Shown here piece after piece: positions 9,035 to 18,503 of a DNA stretch of 64,000 nt. The first letter of the stretch is position 1; every line of letters begins with the position of its first letter. The position numbers and the translations under genes are program-made. Below the pieces are notes generated by a model that searched no databases, was not told the origin of the DNA, and saw only the letters and a list, made by a program, of their open reading frames with translations. Source of the DNA: CAVYTF01 sp963708205 (GTDB lineage Bacteria > Bacteroidota > Bacteroidia > Chitinophagales > Chitinophagaceae); the NCBI GenBank assembly GCA_963708205.1, contig OY970196.1, forward strand, positions 1,054,001 to 1,118,000. The letters run 5' to 3'.

Positions 9035-10001
9035 AGCTGGAATTATTGGTGGTGCCGGTTATACAGGTGGCGAGCTGATTAGAATTTTACTGAATCATCC
9101 ACAATGCAAAATAATTTTTGTTCACAGTAAAAGCAATGCTGATAAGTATTTGCATCAGGTTCATAATGATATTTTAGGAGATATAGAATTAAAATTTTCT
9201 TCAGAAATCAATAATGATATAGACGTTCTTTTTCTTTGTTCAGGGCATGGCGAATCAATAAAATTTTTACAGGAAAATGAAATTGAAAATCACATTAAGA
9301 TCATTGACCTGTCAAATGATTTTAGACTAAATAAAAATTCATCAGTTGGTGATCGTGAATTTGTCTATGGTTTACCTGAATTAAATAAAGAAAAAATAAG
9401 AACTGCAAACAATGTTGCAAACCCCGGTTGCTTTGCAACCGCTATCCAATTGGGATTATTGCCGCTTGCAAAAAAAGGTTTGCTGAAAGAAGTATATACA
9501 ACAGGTATAACCGGCTCAACTGGCGCTGGTCAAAGCCTTTCGGCGACATCTCATTTTTCATGGCGCGCAAATAATATCCAGGCGTACAAAACCCTTACCC
9601 ACCAACATTTACACGAGATTATCCAATCTTTACAACAACTTCAATCAACTAAAAGTATAAAAGTAAATTTTATTCCTTGGCGCGGAGATTTTACAAGAGG
9701 AATTTTTATCAGCTCACAATTAAAATGCGATTTGAGTGAAGAAGAATTGAAAGATTTGTATTTGGATTTTTATAAAGATCAACCTTTTACCTTTTTAAGT
9801 AATGAACCAATTTCTTTAAAGCAGGTTGTTAATACAAACAAGTGCGTGATTCAATTAGAGAAAGTTGCTGATAATTTGGTGGTTCATTCAGCAATAGATA
9901 ATTTATTGAAAGGCGCAAGTGGGCAAGCTTTGCAGAATATGAACTTAATGTTTGGCATTGAAGAAACTGAAGGATTGAAATTGAAAGCGATAGGATTTTA
10001 A
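9015..10001 (+). CDS. argC: N-acyl-gamma-glutamyl-phosphate reductase
   Basis: NADPH-dependent reduction of N-acylglutamyl phosphate to the semialdehyde. The 328-residue product has the Rossmann start KAGIIGGAGYTGGELIR, the catalytic cysteine Cys139 in NPGCFATAIQLGLLPL, and GSTGAGQSLSATSHFSWR. The start ATG at 9015 lies inside the last codons of argG (20-bp overlap). argD follows after 19 bp. Family annotation says N-acetyl, but the true acyl group depends on the pathway question raised for the transcarbamylase. Confidence 0.94.
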   Translation: MQIPNIKAGIIGGAGYTGGELIRILLNHPQCKIIFVHSKSNADKYLHQVHNDILGDIELKFSSEINNDIDVLFLCSGHGESIKFLQENEIENHIKIIDLSNDFRLNKNSSVGDREFVYGLPELNKEKIRTANNVANPGCFATAIQLGLLPLAKKGLLKEVYTTGITGSTGAGQSLSATSHFSWRANNIQAYKTLTHQHLHEIIQSLQQLQSTKSIKVNFIPWRGDFTRGIFISSQLKCDLSEEELKDLYLDFYKDQPFTFLSNEPISLKQVVNTNKCVIQLEKVADNLVVHSAIDNLLKGASGQALQNMNLMFGIEETEGLKLKAIGF

Positions 10002-10020
10002 AACTTATAATTTAAAATGT

Positions 10021-11184
10021 ATGACTTTATTCGATGTCTATCCAATCAATAACATCAACATTGTAAAAGCAAAAGGCTCTTACGTTTGGGATGAAAATGA
10101 TGTGAAATATCTTGATATGTATGGCGGTCATGCAGTGATAAGTATTGGCCACTCGCATGCGCATTGGATAAAAAGAATTGAAGAACAACTTCACCAAATT
10201 GCTTTTTATTCTAATTCAATAAAAATTCCTTTGCAACAACAACTTGCCGAAAAATTAGGTAAGATTTCGGGCAAAGAAAATTACCAGTTATTTCTTTGCA
10301 ATTCAGGCGCAGAAGCCAACGAGAATGCACTTAAGCTGGCTTCGTTTCATAACAATAGAAAAAAAATAATTGGTTTTACTAAATCGTTTCATGGCAGAAC
10401 TTCCTTGGCTGTTGCTGCTACAGACAACAAAAAAATTGTTGCTCCTGTCAATGAAACTGAGAATATAATTTTTCTTCCTTTCAATGACGAAACAAAATTG
10501 GAAGAGTGTTTTAAAAAGCATGGCAAAGAAATATCTTCTGTAATAATTGAAGGCATTCAGGGTGTAGGTGGAATTAATGTTGTAGATATTTCTTTCTTAA
10601 AAAAAATAAGAGAGTTGTGTGATGAATATGGTTCAGTGTTTATTGCTGATGAAGTGCAGTGTGGTTATGGAAGATCCGGAAAATTTTTCTTTACCGATTT
10701 TGCAGATGTGAATGCAGATATTTATACAATGGCAAAAGGAATGGGCAACGGCTTTCCGGTTGGTGGAATTATAGTTGCGCCGCATATTCAACCAAAACAT
10801 TTAATGCTTGGAACTACTTTTGGTGGTAACCATCTTGCATGTGCAGCAGCATTGGCAGTGCTGGAAGTTATTGAATCAGAAAAATTAATTGAAAACGCAA
10901 AGAACATCGGTGAATATATTTTGGCTGAATTAAATGCAATTCCTGAATTGCAAAATATTCGCGGAAAGGGCTTGATGATTGGGTTTGATGTCCCTGAAGA
11001 ATTAAAAGATCTTCGTAAAAATTTACTATTCAAACATCACATTTTTACAGGAGAAGCAAAACCCAATGTTATCCGATTGCTTCCTTCTCTTGCTTTGACA
11101 AAACAAAATGCGGATGATTTTATTGCTGCTTTAAAAAATGAAATAAACAGTCTTATTCCACTTCCAAAACTTGTTGTGCAATAA
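10021..11184 (+). CDS. argD: N-acylornithine aminotransferase (class III PLP aminotransferase)
   Basis: Transfers the amino group of glutamate to the N-acylglutamate semialdehyde, giving N-acylornithine. The 387-residue protein has the class III signature region: NSGAEANENALKLA, SFHGRTSLA, the PLP-contacting Asp in FIADEVQCGYGRSG, and the Schiff-base lysine Lys239 in YTMAKGMGNGFPVGG. GTTFGGNHLACAAAL matches the phosphate-binding region. Its stop codon overlaps the argF' start (TAATG-type junction at 11184). Confidence 0.94.
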   Translation: MTLFDVYPINNINIVKAKGSYVWDENDVKYLDMYGGHAVISIGHSHAHWIKRIEEQLHQIAFYSNSIKIPLQQQLAEKLGKISGKENYQLFLCNSGAEANENALKLASFHNNRKKIIGFTKSFHGRTSLAVAATDNKKIVAPVNETENIIFLPFNDETKLEECFKKHGKEISSVIIEGIQGVGGINVVDISFLKKIRELCDEYGSVFIADEVQCGYGRSGKFFFTDFADVNADIYTMAKGMGNGFPVGGIIVAPHIQPKHLMLGTTFGGNHLACAAALAVLEVIESEKLIENAKNIGEYILAELNAIPELQNIRGKGLMIGFDVPEELKDLRKNLLFKHHIFTGEAKPNVIRLLPSLALTKQNADDFIAALKNEINSLIPLPKLVVQ

Positions 11185-12137
11185 TGAAGAATTTTACTTC
11201 TGTTTATGATGTTGATGATATTAATGCTTTGGTAAAAAAAGCATTGGATTTTAAAAGAGATCCTTATAAAAATAAAATTGCCGGTGCAAATAAAAGGCTT
11301 GGTTTATTATTTTTAAATCCAAGTATGCGCACAAGATTAAGCACACAAATCGCTGCACAAAATCTAGGGATGGAAGTTATAGTTTTCAATGTAACACAGG
11401 AGGGATGGGCATTTGAGTTTACTGACGGAATTGCGATGAATGGAAATACAGTGGAGCATATAAAAGATGCAGCGCCAATTCTTGGGCAATATTTTGACAT
11501 ACTTGGTATCCGAACATTTCCTAATTTAAAAGATCGTGATGAAGATTATAGTGAGCATCACATGAACCAATTTATAAAATATTGCGGGGTGCCTCTTATA
11601 AGTTTGGAAAGTGCAACACTTCATCCTTTACAAAGCTTCGCGGATTTAATTACAATAAAAGAAAATTTTAAAGAGCAACGCAAACCAAAAATTGTTCTTA
11701 CATGGGCGCCACATGTAAAACCTTTACCGCAGTGTGTTGCTAATAGTTTTGCTCAATGGATAAATGCATGGGGCGAAGCTGATTTTGTAATAACGCATCC
11801 TGCAGGATATGAGCTTGATGAAAAATATACAAATAGAGCAAAAATTATTACTAACCAGAATGAAGCATTAGAGGATGCAGATTTTATCTATGTAAAAAGC
11901 TGGAGTGCTTATAATGATTACGGAAAAATTTTATGCAATGACCCTTCATGGATGCTTACAAATGAAAAATTAAAGATTACCAATAATGCAAAAGTTTTGC
12001 ATTGCTTGCCTGTACGCAGAAATGTTGAATTGAGTGATGAAATTTTGGACGGTGCAAACAGTATTGTTACACAACAGGCGTCAAACCGAGTATGGGCTGC
12101 ACAAGCTGTATTAAATGAAATCCTTCATCATGAGTGA
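11184..12137 (+). CDS. argF': N-acylornithine transcarbamylase (acetyl- or succinyl-ornithine type)
   Basis: Carbamoylates N-acylornithine to N-acylcitrulline. The 317-residue protein has FLNPSMRTRLST as the carbamoyl-phosphate loop (SMRTR replaces STRTR), HPLQSFADL (HPxQ) and HCLPVRRN near the C-terminus. GWAFEFTDGIAMNG is typical of this Bacteroidota/Xanthomonas subgroup rather than classical ornithine transcarbamylase. Residue 90, the site known to discriminate acetyl- from succinyl-ornithine (Glu in Xanthomonas, Pro90 in Bacteroides fragilis), is Val. A neutral residue there favours the succinyl form by published logic, but this is inference. The gene overlaps argB by 8 bp. Confidence 0.9.
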   Translation: MKNFTSVYDVDDINALVKKALDFKRDPYKNKIAGANKRLGLLFLNPSMRTRLSTQIAAQNLGMEVIVFNVTQEGWAFEFTDGIAMNGNTVEHIKDAAPILGQYFDILGIRTFPNLKDRDEDYSEHHMNQFIKYCGVPLISLESATLHPLQSFADLITIKENFKEQRKPKIVLTWAPHVKPLPQCVANSFAQWINAWGEADFVITHPAGYELDEKYTNRAKIITNQNEALEDADFIYVKSWSAYNDYGKILCNDPSWMLTNEKLKITNNAKVLHCLPVRRNVELSDEILDGANSIVTQQASNRVWAAQAVLNEILHHE

Positions 12138-12912
12138 AAAATTATTTGTTATAAAAATTGGCGGTAATATTATTGATGATGAGCAAAAATTATTTTCATT
12201 CTTAGAAGGTTTTTCTTCAATAAAAGAGAAGAAAATTTTAATTCATGGCGGTGGCAAACTTGCTACACAGCTTGCAGAAAAACTGAATATTCCACAGCAA
12301 TTAATTGATGGCAGAAGAATAACCGATGCAGAAACGCTGAAAATTATTACGATGGTGTATGCAGGCTATATCAATAAAAATATTGTTGCACAACTTCAGT
12401 CTGAGAATTGTGATGCCATTGGGTTATGTGGCGCTGACGGAAATTTAATGCAGGCACATAAAAGGCAACACCCAACAATTGATTATGGTTTTGTTGGCGA
12501 TATCGATAACATCCATCATGATTTTTTGGAGCAATTATTATCTCTGAAATTGGTTCCTGTAATTTCGCCTGTTTCTCATGATACAAAGGGACAATTATTG
12601 AATACGAATGCAGATACCATTGCGCAGGAAACAGCAAAAAGCCTGTCAAATAAATATGATGTTACACTAATTTATTGTTTTGAAAAAAATGCAGTTTTAT
12701 TAAATTCTGATGATGAAGGATCTGTTGTTTCAGAAATAAATTTTTCTTCTTATAAGGATTTAAAAGAAAAAAAAATTATTCATTCCGGCATGATACCAAA
12801 ACTTGATAATGCATTTGCTGCAATAAATAGTGGCGTAAAAAAAGTTATTATTGGAAATGCAAAAAATATTCATGATCTCGTTACTGGATCGTCAGGCACA
12901 ACCGTTCTATGA
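12130..12912 (+). CDS. argB: N-acylglutamate kinase
   Basis: Phosphorylates the gamma-carboxyl of N-acylglutamate with ATP. The product has the amino-acid-kinase fold: KIGGNIIDD at the start, IHGGGKLATQLAEKL for phosphate binding, and HSGMIPKLDNAFAAI near the C-terminus. ATG at 12130 (MSEKLFVIKIGG) overlaps the last 8 bp of argF' and fits the family start better than the in-frame ATG at 12115. The 260-residue length is typical of the short type lacking the N-terminal arginine-sensing helix, so direct feedback inhibition by arginine is less likely (inference). The stop overlaps the argE start by 4 bp. Confidence 0.93.
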   Translation: MSEKLFVIKIGGNIIDDEQKLFSFLEGFSSIKEKKILIHGGGKLATQLAEKLNIPQQLIDGRRITDAETLKIITMVYAGYINKNIVAQLQSENCDAIGLCGADGNLMQAHKRQHPTIDYGFVGDIDNIHHDFLEQLLSLKLVPVISPVSHDTKGQLLNTNADTIAQETAKSLSNKYDVTLIYCFEKNAVLLNSDDEGSVVSEINFSSYKDLKEKKIIHSGMIPKLDNAFAAINSGVKKVIIGNAKNIHDLVTGSSGTTVL

Positions 12913-14015
12913 GCAATGATCTTAATACTTTGCAAGCTGATGCAATTGATCTTTTAAAAAAATTAATTGCCACGCCGTCTTTTAGTAAAGAGGAAGATAA
13001 AACCGCTGACATCATTCAAAACTTTCTTGAAACAAAAAATATTAAAACTAAAAGATTTTTAAATAATATCTGGGCAAAAAATAAATTCTTTTCTCAATCA
13101 AAGCCTGGTATTCTTTTAAATTCTCATCATGACACTGTAAAACCAAATTCAGGTTATACAAGTGATCCATTTTTACCTCTTGAAAAAGAAAATAAATTAG
13201 TTGGATTAGGCAGTAATGATGCAGGCGGTTCGCTGGTTTCGTTGATCGCAACATTTCTTTATTTCTACGATCAAGAAGATATGGATTACAATATTATTCT
13301 TGCTGCAACTGCAGAAGAAGAAATTTCAGGAAAGAATGGAGTGGAAGCATTGATACAGGAAAAAAAATTTGCAGATACGCTCGGTATTGGAAAATCTCAA
13401 CACAAAAATATTTGCGGAATTGTAGGAGAGCCAACGCAAATGCAAATGGCTGTTGCTGAAAGAGGCTTGCTGGTGCTGGATTGTACGGCAAAAGGTAAAG
13501 CAGGGCATGCCGCAAGAAATGAAGGGGAGAATGCAATTTATAAAGCCATTAAAGATATTGAGTGGTTTCATTCTTATAAATTTCCAAAGGTTTCTGAATT
13601 GCTTGGCAAAGTAAAAATGAGTGTTACATCAATTGAAACGGAAAATAAAGCGCATAATGTTATTCCGGCGCAATGCGGTTTTGTTGTTGATGTTCGTGTA
13701 AATGAATTGTACACTTTTGAAGATATTTTAAATACAATCAAACAAAATATTCAAAACGAAATTGTTCCGAGAAGCACAAGATTGAAGTCAACTTCTATTT
13801 CAATGGATCATCCAATAATCAAAGCCGGCTTGACTTTAAAACGAACGTATTATGGCTCGCCTACAACATCTGATAAAGCTTTGATGCCTTTTCCAACTTT
13901 AAAAATGGGTCCGGGAAATTCTGCAAGAAGTCATATTGCAGATGAATTTATTTACCTTGATGAAATAAAAGAAGGAATAGAAATTTATATAAAATTATTA
14001 CAACAAATTTTGTAA
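12909..14015 (+). CDS. argE: N-acylornithine/N-acylcitrulline deacylase (M20 metallopeptidase family)
   Basis: Removes the acyl group, here probably from N-acylcitrulline because the transcarbamylase acts earlier. The 368-residue M20/DapE-ArgE protein shows the metal and catalytic motifs NSHHDTVKP, GLGSNDAGGSLVS, the Glu pair in ATAEEEISGKNG, GEPTQMQMAVAERG and a late GPGNSARSHIADEF. A dimerisation lid domain lies between about residues 175 and 280. It starts in an ATGA overlap with argB and ends one base into argH. Confidence 0.92.
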   Translation: MSNDLNTLQADAIDLLKKLIATPSFSKEEDKTADIIQNFLETKNIKTKRFLNNIWAKNKFFSQSKPGILLNSHHDTVKPNSGYTSDPFLPLEKENKLVGLGSNDAGGSLVSLIATFLYFYDQEDMDYNIILAATAEEEISGKNGVEALIQEKKFADTLGIGKSQHKNICGIVGEPTQMQMAVAERGLLVLDCTAKGKAGHAARNEGENAIYKAIKDIEWFHSYKFPKVSELLGKVKMSVTSIETENKAHNVIPAQCGFVVDVRVNELYTFEDILNTIKQNIQNEIVPRSTRLKSTSISMDHPIIKAGLTLKRTYYGSPTTSDKALMPFPTLKMGPGNSARSHIADEFIYLDEIKEGIEIYIKLLQQIL

Positions 14016-15346
14016 TGAAACTGTGGCAAAAAAATAAAAATGTTTCTGCGCAGGTTGATGAATTCACTGTTGGCAACGACAGGGAACTTGATCTTCATCT
14101 TGCACCATTTGATGTGCTGGGCTCTCTTGCTCACATTAAAATGTTGCAATCAGTTTTATTGCTTACTTCCAAAGAATTAAAACAATTAGAAAAAGAATTA
14201 AAGAATATTTATAAACAAATTCAGGATGGAAATTTTAAACTTGATGAAGATGTTGAAGACATTCATTCGCAGATAGAATTTCTTCTTACAAAGAAATTGG
14301 GTGATGTTGGCAAAAAAATTCACAGCGCACGTTCAAGAAATGACCAGGTTTTAGTTGACCTTAAACTTTTTTTAAGAAGCGAAATTGAAAACCTTGTCAT
14401 CAGCACAAAAGATCTTTTTGATCTGCTGATAAAGCAAAGTGAAAAATACAAAAATGATCTTTTGCCCGGCTACACTCATCTTCAGCTGGCAATGCCTTCA
14501 TCTTTCGGTTTGTGGTTTGGCTCTTACGCAGAAAGTTTGGTTGACGATCTTATCACACTTCATGCTGCTTATCAAATAGTAAATAAAAACCCGTTGGGCT
14601 CTGCAGCGGGCTATGGTTCTTCATTTCCGATCAACAGAAAAATGACGACCGAATTATTAGGATTTGATGATATTAATTATAATGTTGTGTATGCACAAAT
14701 GAGCAGAGGAAAATCTGAAAAAATTGTTGCATCTGCTTTATCAAATATTGCTGCAACACTTTCCAAACTTAGTATGGATGCTTGTCTTTTTCTCAATCAA
14801 AATTTTAATTTTATTTCTTTCCCTGATGAACTAACTACAGGCAGCAGCATTATGCCGCACAAAAAAAATCCTGATGTTTTTGAACTGATCCGTTCTCACT
14901 GCAATCGCATTCAATCTTTACCGAATGAGATAATGTTGATGACAACAAATCTGCCTTCGGGTTATCACCGCGATCTGCAATTATTGAAAGAACATTTATT
15001 TCCTGCATTTGAAAATTTGCAGAATTGTTTAAAGATGGCAATACTGATGTTGTCAAATATCAGCATCAATAAAAATATTCTTGCAGATGAAAAATATAAA
15101 TACATTTTTAGTGTAGAAGAAGTAAATAAACTTGTATCAAAAGGCGTGTCTTTCAGGGAGGCGTATAAAAAAATTGCTGCTGACATTGAAAGAGGAAAAT
15201 TTAATTACAATACCAAAATAAAACATACGCACGAAGGCTCCATAGGAAATTTGCAAAATGATCAAATACAAAAAATGATGCAAAATGTTTTGCAACAATT
15301 CAATTTTGAAAAAGCGAATAATGCTTTACAAAAATTATTAAGTTAA
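14015..15346 (+). CDS. argH: Argininosuccinate lyase
   Basis: Cleaves argininosuccinate to arginine and fumarate. The 443-residue protein belongs to the fumarase/aspartase superfamily, with the signature GSSIMPHKKNPDVFE near residue 280, DVEDIHSQIEFLL and HSARSRNDQVLVDLKLF near the N-terminus, and YTHLQLAMPSSFG. It is the last gene of the operon. The 40-bp gap to the convergent FAD oxidoreductase contains no convincing hairpin, so the terminator is not identified. Confidence 0.94.
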   Translation: MKLWQKNKNVSAQVDEFTVGNDRELDLHLAPFDVLGSLAHIKMLQSVLLLTSKELKQLEKELKNIYKQIQDGNFKLDEDVEDIHSQIEFLLTKKLGDVGKKIHSARSRNDQVLVDLKLFLRSEIENLVISTKDLFDLLIKQSEKYKNDLLPGYTHLQLAMPSSFGLWFGSYAESLVDDLITLHAAYQIVNKNPLGSAAGYGSSFPINRKMTTELLGFDDINYNVVYAQMSRGKSEKIVASALSNIAATLSKLSMDACLFLNQNFNFISFPDELTTGSSIMPHKKNPDVFELIRSHCNRIQSLPNEIMLMTTNLPSGYHRDLQLLKEHLFPAFENLQNCLKMAILMLSNISINKNILADEKYKYIFSVEEVNKLVSKGVSFREAYKKIAADIERGKFNYNTKIKHTHEGSIGNLQNDQIQKMMQNVLQQFNFEKANNALQKLLS

Positions 15347-15386
15347 ATCATTTCATTCCGAGGCGGGCTTATTTCATTCCAAAATT

Positions 15387-16829
15387 CTATAACCACGGAA
15401 TCGTTTTATCAAACACATCTTTTAAGGCACGCCGTGCAGCATAATAACCGCAAATGCCATGAACACCACCACCGGGCGGAGTTGAGGATGAACAAATATA
15501 AACGCCTTTTGCACCTGTGCGATAAGGCGAAAGTCTTAATACCGGTCTAGTAAAAAGTTGGCTTGCAATTGCTGCTCCGCCATTGATATCGCCGCCGATA
15601 TAATTAGGATTATAAGCTTCTACATCATGCGTATTCATTGTGTTTTTTGCAAGAATACAATCTTTAAATCCCGGAGCAAAACGCTCCACTTGATTTTCTA
15701 TCGCGTCTGTCATGTCTTTGGTAGAACCGTTTGGCACATGACAATAAGCCCATGCAATATGTTTGCCTTCCGGTGCGCGGGATGCATCAACAACACCGGG
15801 TTGAACAAATAAAACAAAAGGTTTATCTGCATGTTGATTTTTAAAAATCGTTGCTTCGCTGTGGTAAATTTCTTCTGCCGATCCACCTATGTGAATTGTG
15901 CCTGCAGTTCTGCATTTGATATTTGTAAAAGGAACAGGCTGAGACAATGCCCAATCAATTTTAAATATTCCTGCGCCATATTTGTATCGCTTCAATTGCC
16001 ATTTATACAATGAAGAAAAATCATCGCCTGCAATGGATAATAATTGTTTTGGCGACACATCAAACAAGACAACTTTTGAAGAAGGCAATTGTTTTAATGA
16101 AGTGATCATTTCATTTGTTTGTATTTCACCGCCAAGTTTTATAAAGCACATTGATAAAGAATCTGTAATTTTTTGTGATCCTCCTTTTGGTAAAGGCCAA
16201 CGATTAACATGCGCCAAAATAGTAAGTACAATTGCGATAGAAGAAGTTGTAAGATGATTTAATGGTAAGATGGAATGTGCAGCCATGCCTGCAAACATCG
16301 ATCTGGCTTCATTTGTAGCAAATTGTTGCTTTGCAAAGTGACTGCCTGAACTTAATGCGTAGTAAGCAAATTTCGCTTTGCCATTTGAATAAGCACTTGC
16401 ATGCAATGGCCCCAAAAATGCTGAACGCACTGATGGCCATTTTTCAACTAATGATGAAAATATTCTTTTATAATTTTCTGCATCTTTACCTAATTGCATT
16501 GCAGTTGCTTCAATTGAAGATTGAATTGCTATTGCTGAACCATCATCAAAAGGATGGGCAACTGCGTATTCAGGTTGCAAATATTCAAGGCCAAATTCTT
16601 CAAGATGAAATTGTTTAAACACCGGAGAATCTTCTGCAAGCGGATGCACCGCAGAACAAACATCATGAATAAAACCGGGCAATGTTAATGCGGCACAACG
16701 TGCGCCGCCACCAACTGTTTGTTTTCCTTCAATCAACAAAACTTTTAATCCTGATCGTTGCAAAGTAATTGCTGCAGCAAAACCGTTAGGACCTGAACCG
16801 ACAACAACAGCATCATACTTTGGCTTCAT
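15387..16829 (-). CDS. FAD-dependent phytoene-desaturase-like oxidoreductase
   Basis: A 480-residue flavoprotein. The dinucleotide-binding motif is VVVGSGPNGFAAAITLQRSG (about residues 8-27), followed by the GG motif (VGGGARCA). The C-terminal FAD motif is GVYICSSSTPPGGGVHG. The family (CrtI/PYROXD2/retinol-saturase-like NAD(P)/FAD oxidoreductases) acts on isoprenoids or other lipids; no carotenoid genes lie nearby, so the substrate is open. ATG at 16829 is preferred over the upstream in-frame TTG at 16850. A second, distinct member is encoded at 21774. Confidence 0.85.
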   Translation of the reverse strand: MKPKYDAVVVGSGPNGFAAAITLQRSGLKVLLIEGKQTVGGGARCAALTLPGFIHDVCSAVHPLAEDSPVFKQFHLEEFGLEYLQPEYAVAHPFDDGSAIAIQSSIEATAMQLGKDAENYKRIFSSLVEKWPSVRSAFLGPLHASAYSNGKAKFAYYALSSGSHFAKQQFATNEARSMFAGMAAHSILPLNHLTTSSIAIVLTILAHVNRWPLPKGGSQKITDSLSMCFIKLGGEIQTNEMITSLKQLPSSKVVLFDVSPKQLLSIAGDDFSSLYKWQLKRYKYGAGIFKIDWALSQPVPFTNIKCRTAGTIHIGGSAEEIYHSEATIFKNQHADKPFVLFVQPGVVDASRAPEGKHIAWAYCHVPNGSTKDMTDAIENQVERFAPGFKDCILAKNTMNTHDVEAYNPNYIGGDINGGAAIASQLFTRPVLRLSPYRTGAKGVYICSSSTPPGGGVHGICGYYAARRALKDVFDKTIPWL

Positions 16830-16939
16830 CAAAAATAATTTATGCTGCAAAAATCAATTTATTTTTTCATGAATTTTTATTTAATAGTATTTGGTAAAAT
16901 TCTTGCGAGAACTTTAAAAGTTGAATTGCACAAAATAAT

Positions 16940-18481
16940 ATGGAACAAAGAATTATAGCAGGCAATAGGTTTGAACAGAATGCCTTTGGTGCAAATTCTT
17001 ATTGGCTCACACGCTTCGTTATACTTCGTCATTTAGGAATTATTTATGCGGTCGCATTTTTAATTGCCATCAATCAAATCATTCCATTGATCGGCTCTGA
17101 TGGTTTGCTTCCGGTTGATATTTATTTAAAAGAAATCAGCGACTCTATTGGAAAAACCAATGGGTTCATTCGCCTGCCATCGATCTTTTGGTTCACACAT
17201 TCTGATACAGCACTTTTAACTGTTGCATGGATTGGTTTTTTACTCTCATGCCTTGTTGCTGTTGGGTTTGCGAATGCACCTATTCTTACTGTACTTTGGT
17301 TTTTATACATGTCTATTATGCATGTTGGACAAGATTGGTATGGGTACGGATGGGAAATTCAACTTACAGAAACAGGCTTTCTTGCTATCTTTCTTTGTCC
17401 GCTTTTTGACATGCGACCATTCCCAAAATATGCACCTCCATTCCCGATCATTATTTTATTTCGCTGGCTTACATTTCGCATCATGCTTGGCTCGGGATTA
17501 ATAAAAATAAGGGGTGATGAAATTTGGCGAAACGGCACAGCATTGTATTATCATTTCGAAACGCAACCCATTCCGAATGCTTTGAGCAGATGGTTTCATT
17601 TTCTTCCAAAAACAATTTTAAAGGTTGGCGTGTGGTTTAATTTTTTAGCAGAACTTATCGCGCCATGGTTCATGTTTTGGCCACGGGTCGCACGAAATAT
17701 TGCAGGAGTTGTAATAATATTTTTTCAGCTTACAATTATTTTAAGTGGCAATCTTTCATTTTTAAATTGGCTAACAATTATTCCCGCACTTGCATGTTTT
17801 GATGATGGTTTCTTATCAAAATTACTTCCGAAAAAAGTTGTGAACGCTGCAAAAAATGCCTGTGAAAATGCGGTTCAATCAAGAGCAATGCTGACAACTG
17901 CATGGGTTGTAACGGCAATTATTGCAGTACTTAGCATCGAGCCGATTTTAAATATGATTTCTCCAAACCAGGTAATGAATACTTCATTTGATCCGTTGGA
18001 TCTGGTAAATACTTATGGCGCTTTTGGCTCTGTTGGACAGGAACGTTTGAATGTGATTTTTGAAGGTACAATGGATGATGATTCAACCGATAAAGCTAAC
18101 TGGAAACCCTATATTTATAAGGGTTTGCCGGTTGAACTTGATAAAAGACCACCACAAATTGCACCATATCAATTGCACTTAGATTGGCAAATGTGGTTTG
18201 CATCAATGTCAACGCCGGATGAATATCCGTGGACATTAAATCTTATCTGGAAACTTCTTCACAATAATCCAAATGCTACAAATCTTTTTGCAGAAAATCC
18301 TTTTCCCGGTAAGCCGCCGAAATATATTCGGGCAGTTTTATACCGATACAAATTTGCTCCCCCAAATAATCCGCAAAAACTTTGGTGGACGCGTGAAAAG
18401 TTAGGCAACTGGCTTCCGCCCTTTTCTGTAAATGATGCTGCTCTGAAAGATTTTTTGAAAGACTCGAAATGGATTCAATAA
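16940..18481 (+). CDS. Lipase maturation factor (LMF1) family integral membrane protein
   Basis: A 513-residue protein with about six to eight hydrophobic segments (for example residues 31-50, 93-115, 165-185, 250-285 and 315-335). A soluble C-terminal domain follows, with GAFGSVGQERLNVIFEG, YQLHLDWQMWFASMS and NPFPGKPPKYIRAVLYRYKF. These are hallmarks of the LMF family, also called DUF1222. The eukaryotic homologue helps fold lipases in the ER; the bacterial role is not established. It is divergent from the FAD oxidoreductase (110-bp gap) and convergent with the PAS kinase. Confidence 0.85.
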   Translation: MEQRIIAGNRFEQNAFGANSYWLTRFVILRHLGIIYAVAFLIAINQIIPLIGSDGLLPVDIYLKEISDSIGKTNGFIRLPSIFWFTHSDTALLTVAWIGFLLSCLVAVGFANAPILTVLWFLYMSIMHVGQDWYGYGWEIQLTETGFLAIFLCPLFDMRPFPKYAPPFPIIILFRWLTFRIMLGSGLIKIRGDEIWRNGTALYYHFETQPIPNALSRWFHFLPKTILKVGVWFNFLAELIAPWFMFWPRVARNIAGVVIIFFQLTIILSGNLSFLNWLTIIPALACFDDGFLSKLLPKKVVNAAKNACENAVQSRAMLTTAWVVTAIIAVLSIEPILNMISPNQVMNTSFDPLDLVNTYGAFGSVGQERLNVIFEGTMDDDSTDKANWKPYIYKGLPVELDKRPPQIAPYQLHLDWQMWFASMSTPDEYPWTLNLIWKLLHNNPNATNLFAENPFPGKPPKYIRAVLYRYKFAPPNNPQKLWWTREKLGNWLPPFSVNDAALKDFLKDSKWIQ

Positions 18482-18503
18482 ATTTTTTAAAGGCACTTCA
18501 CTG

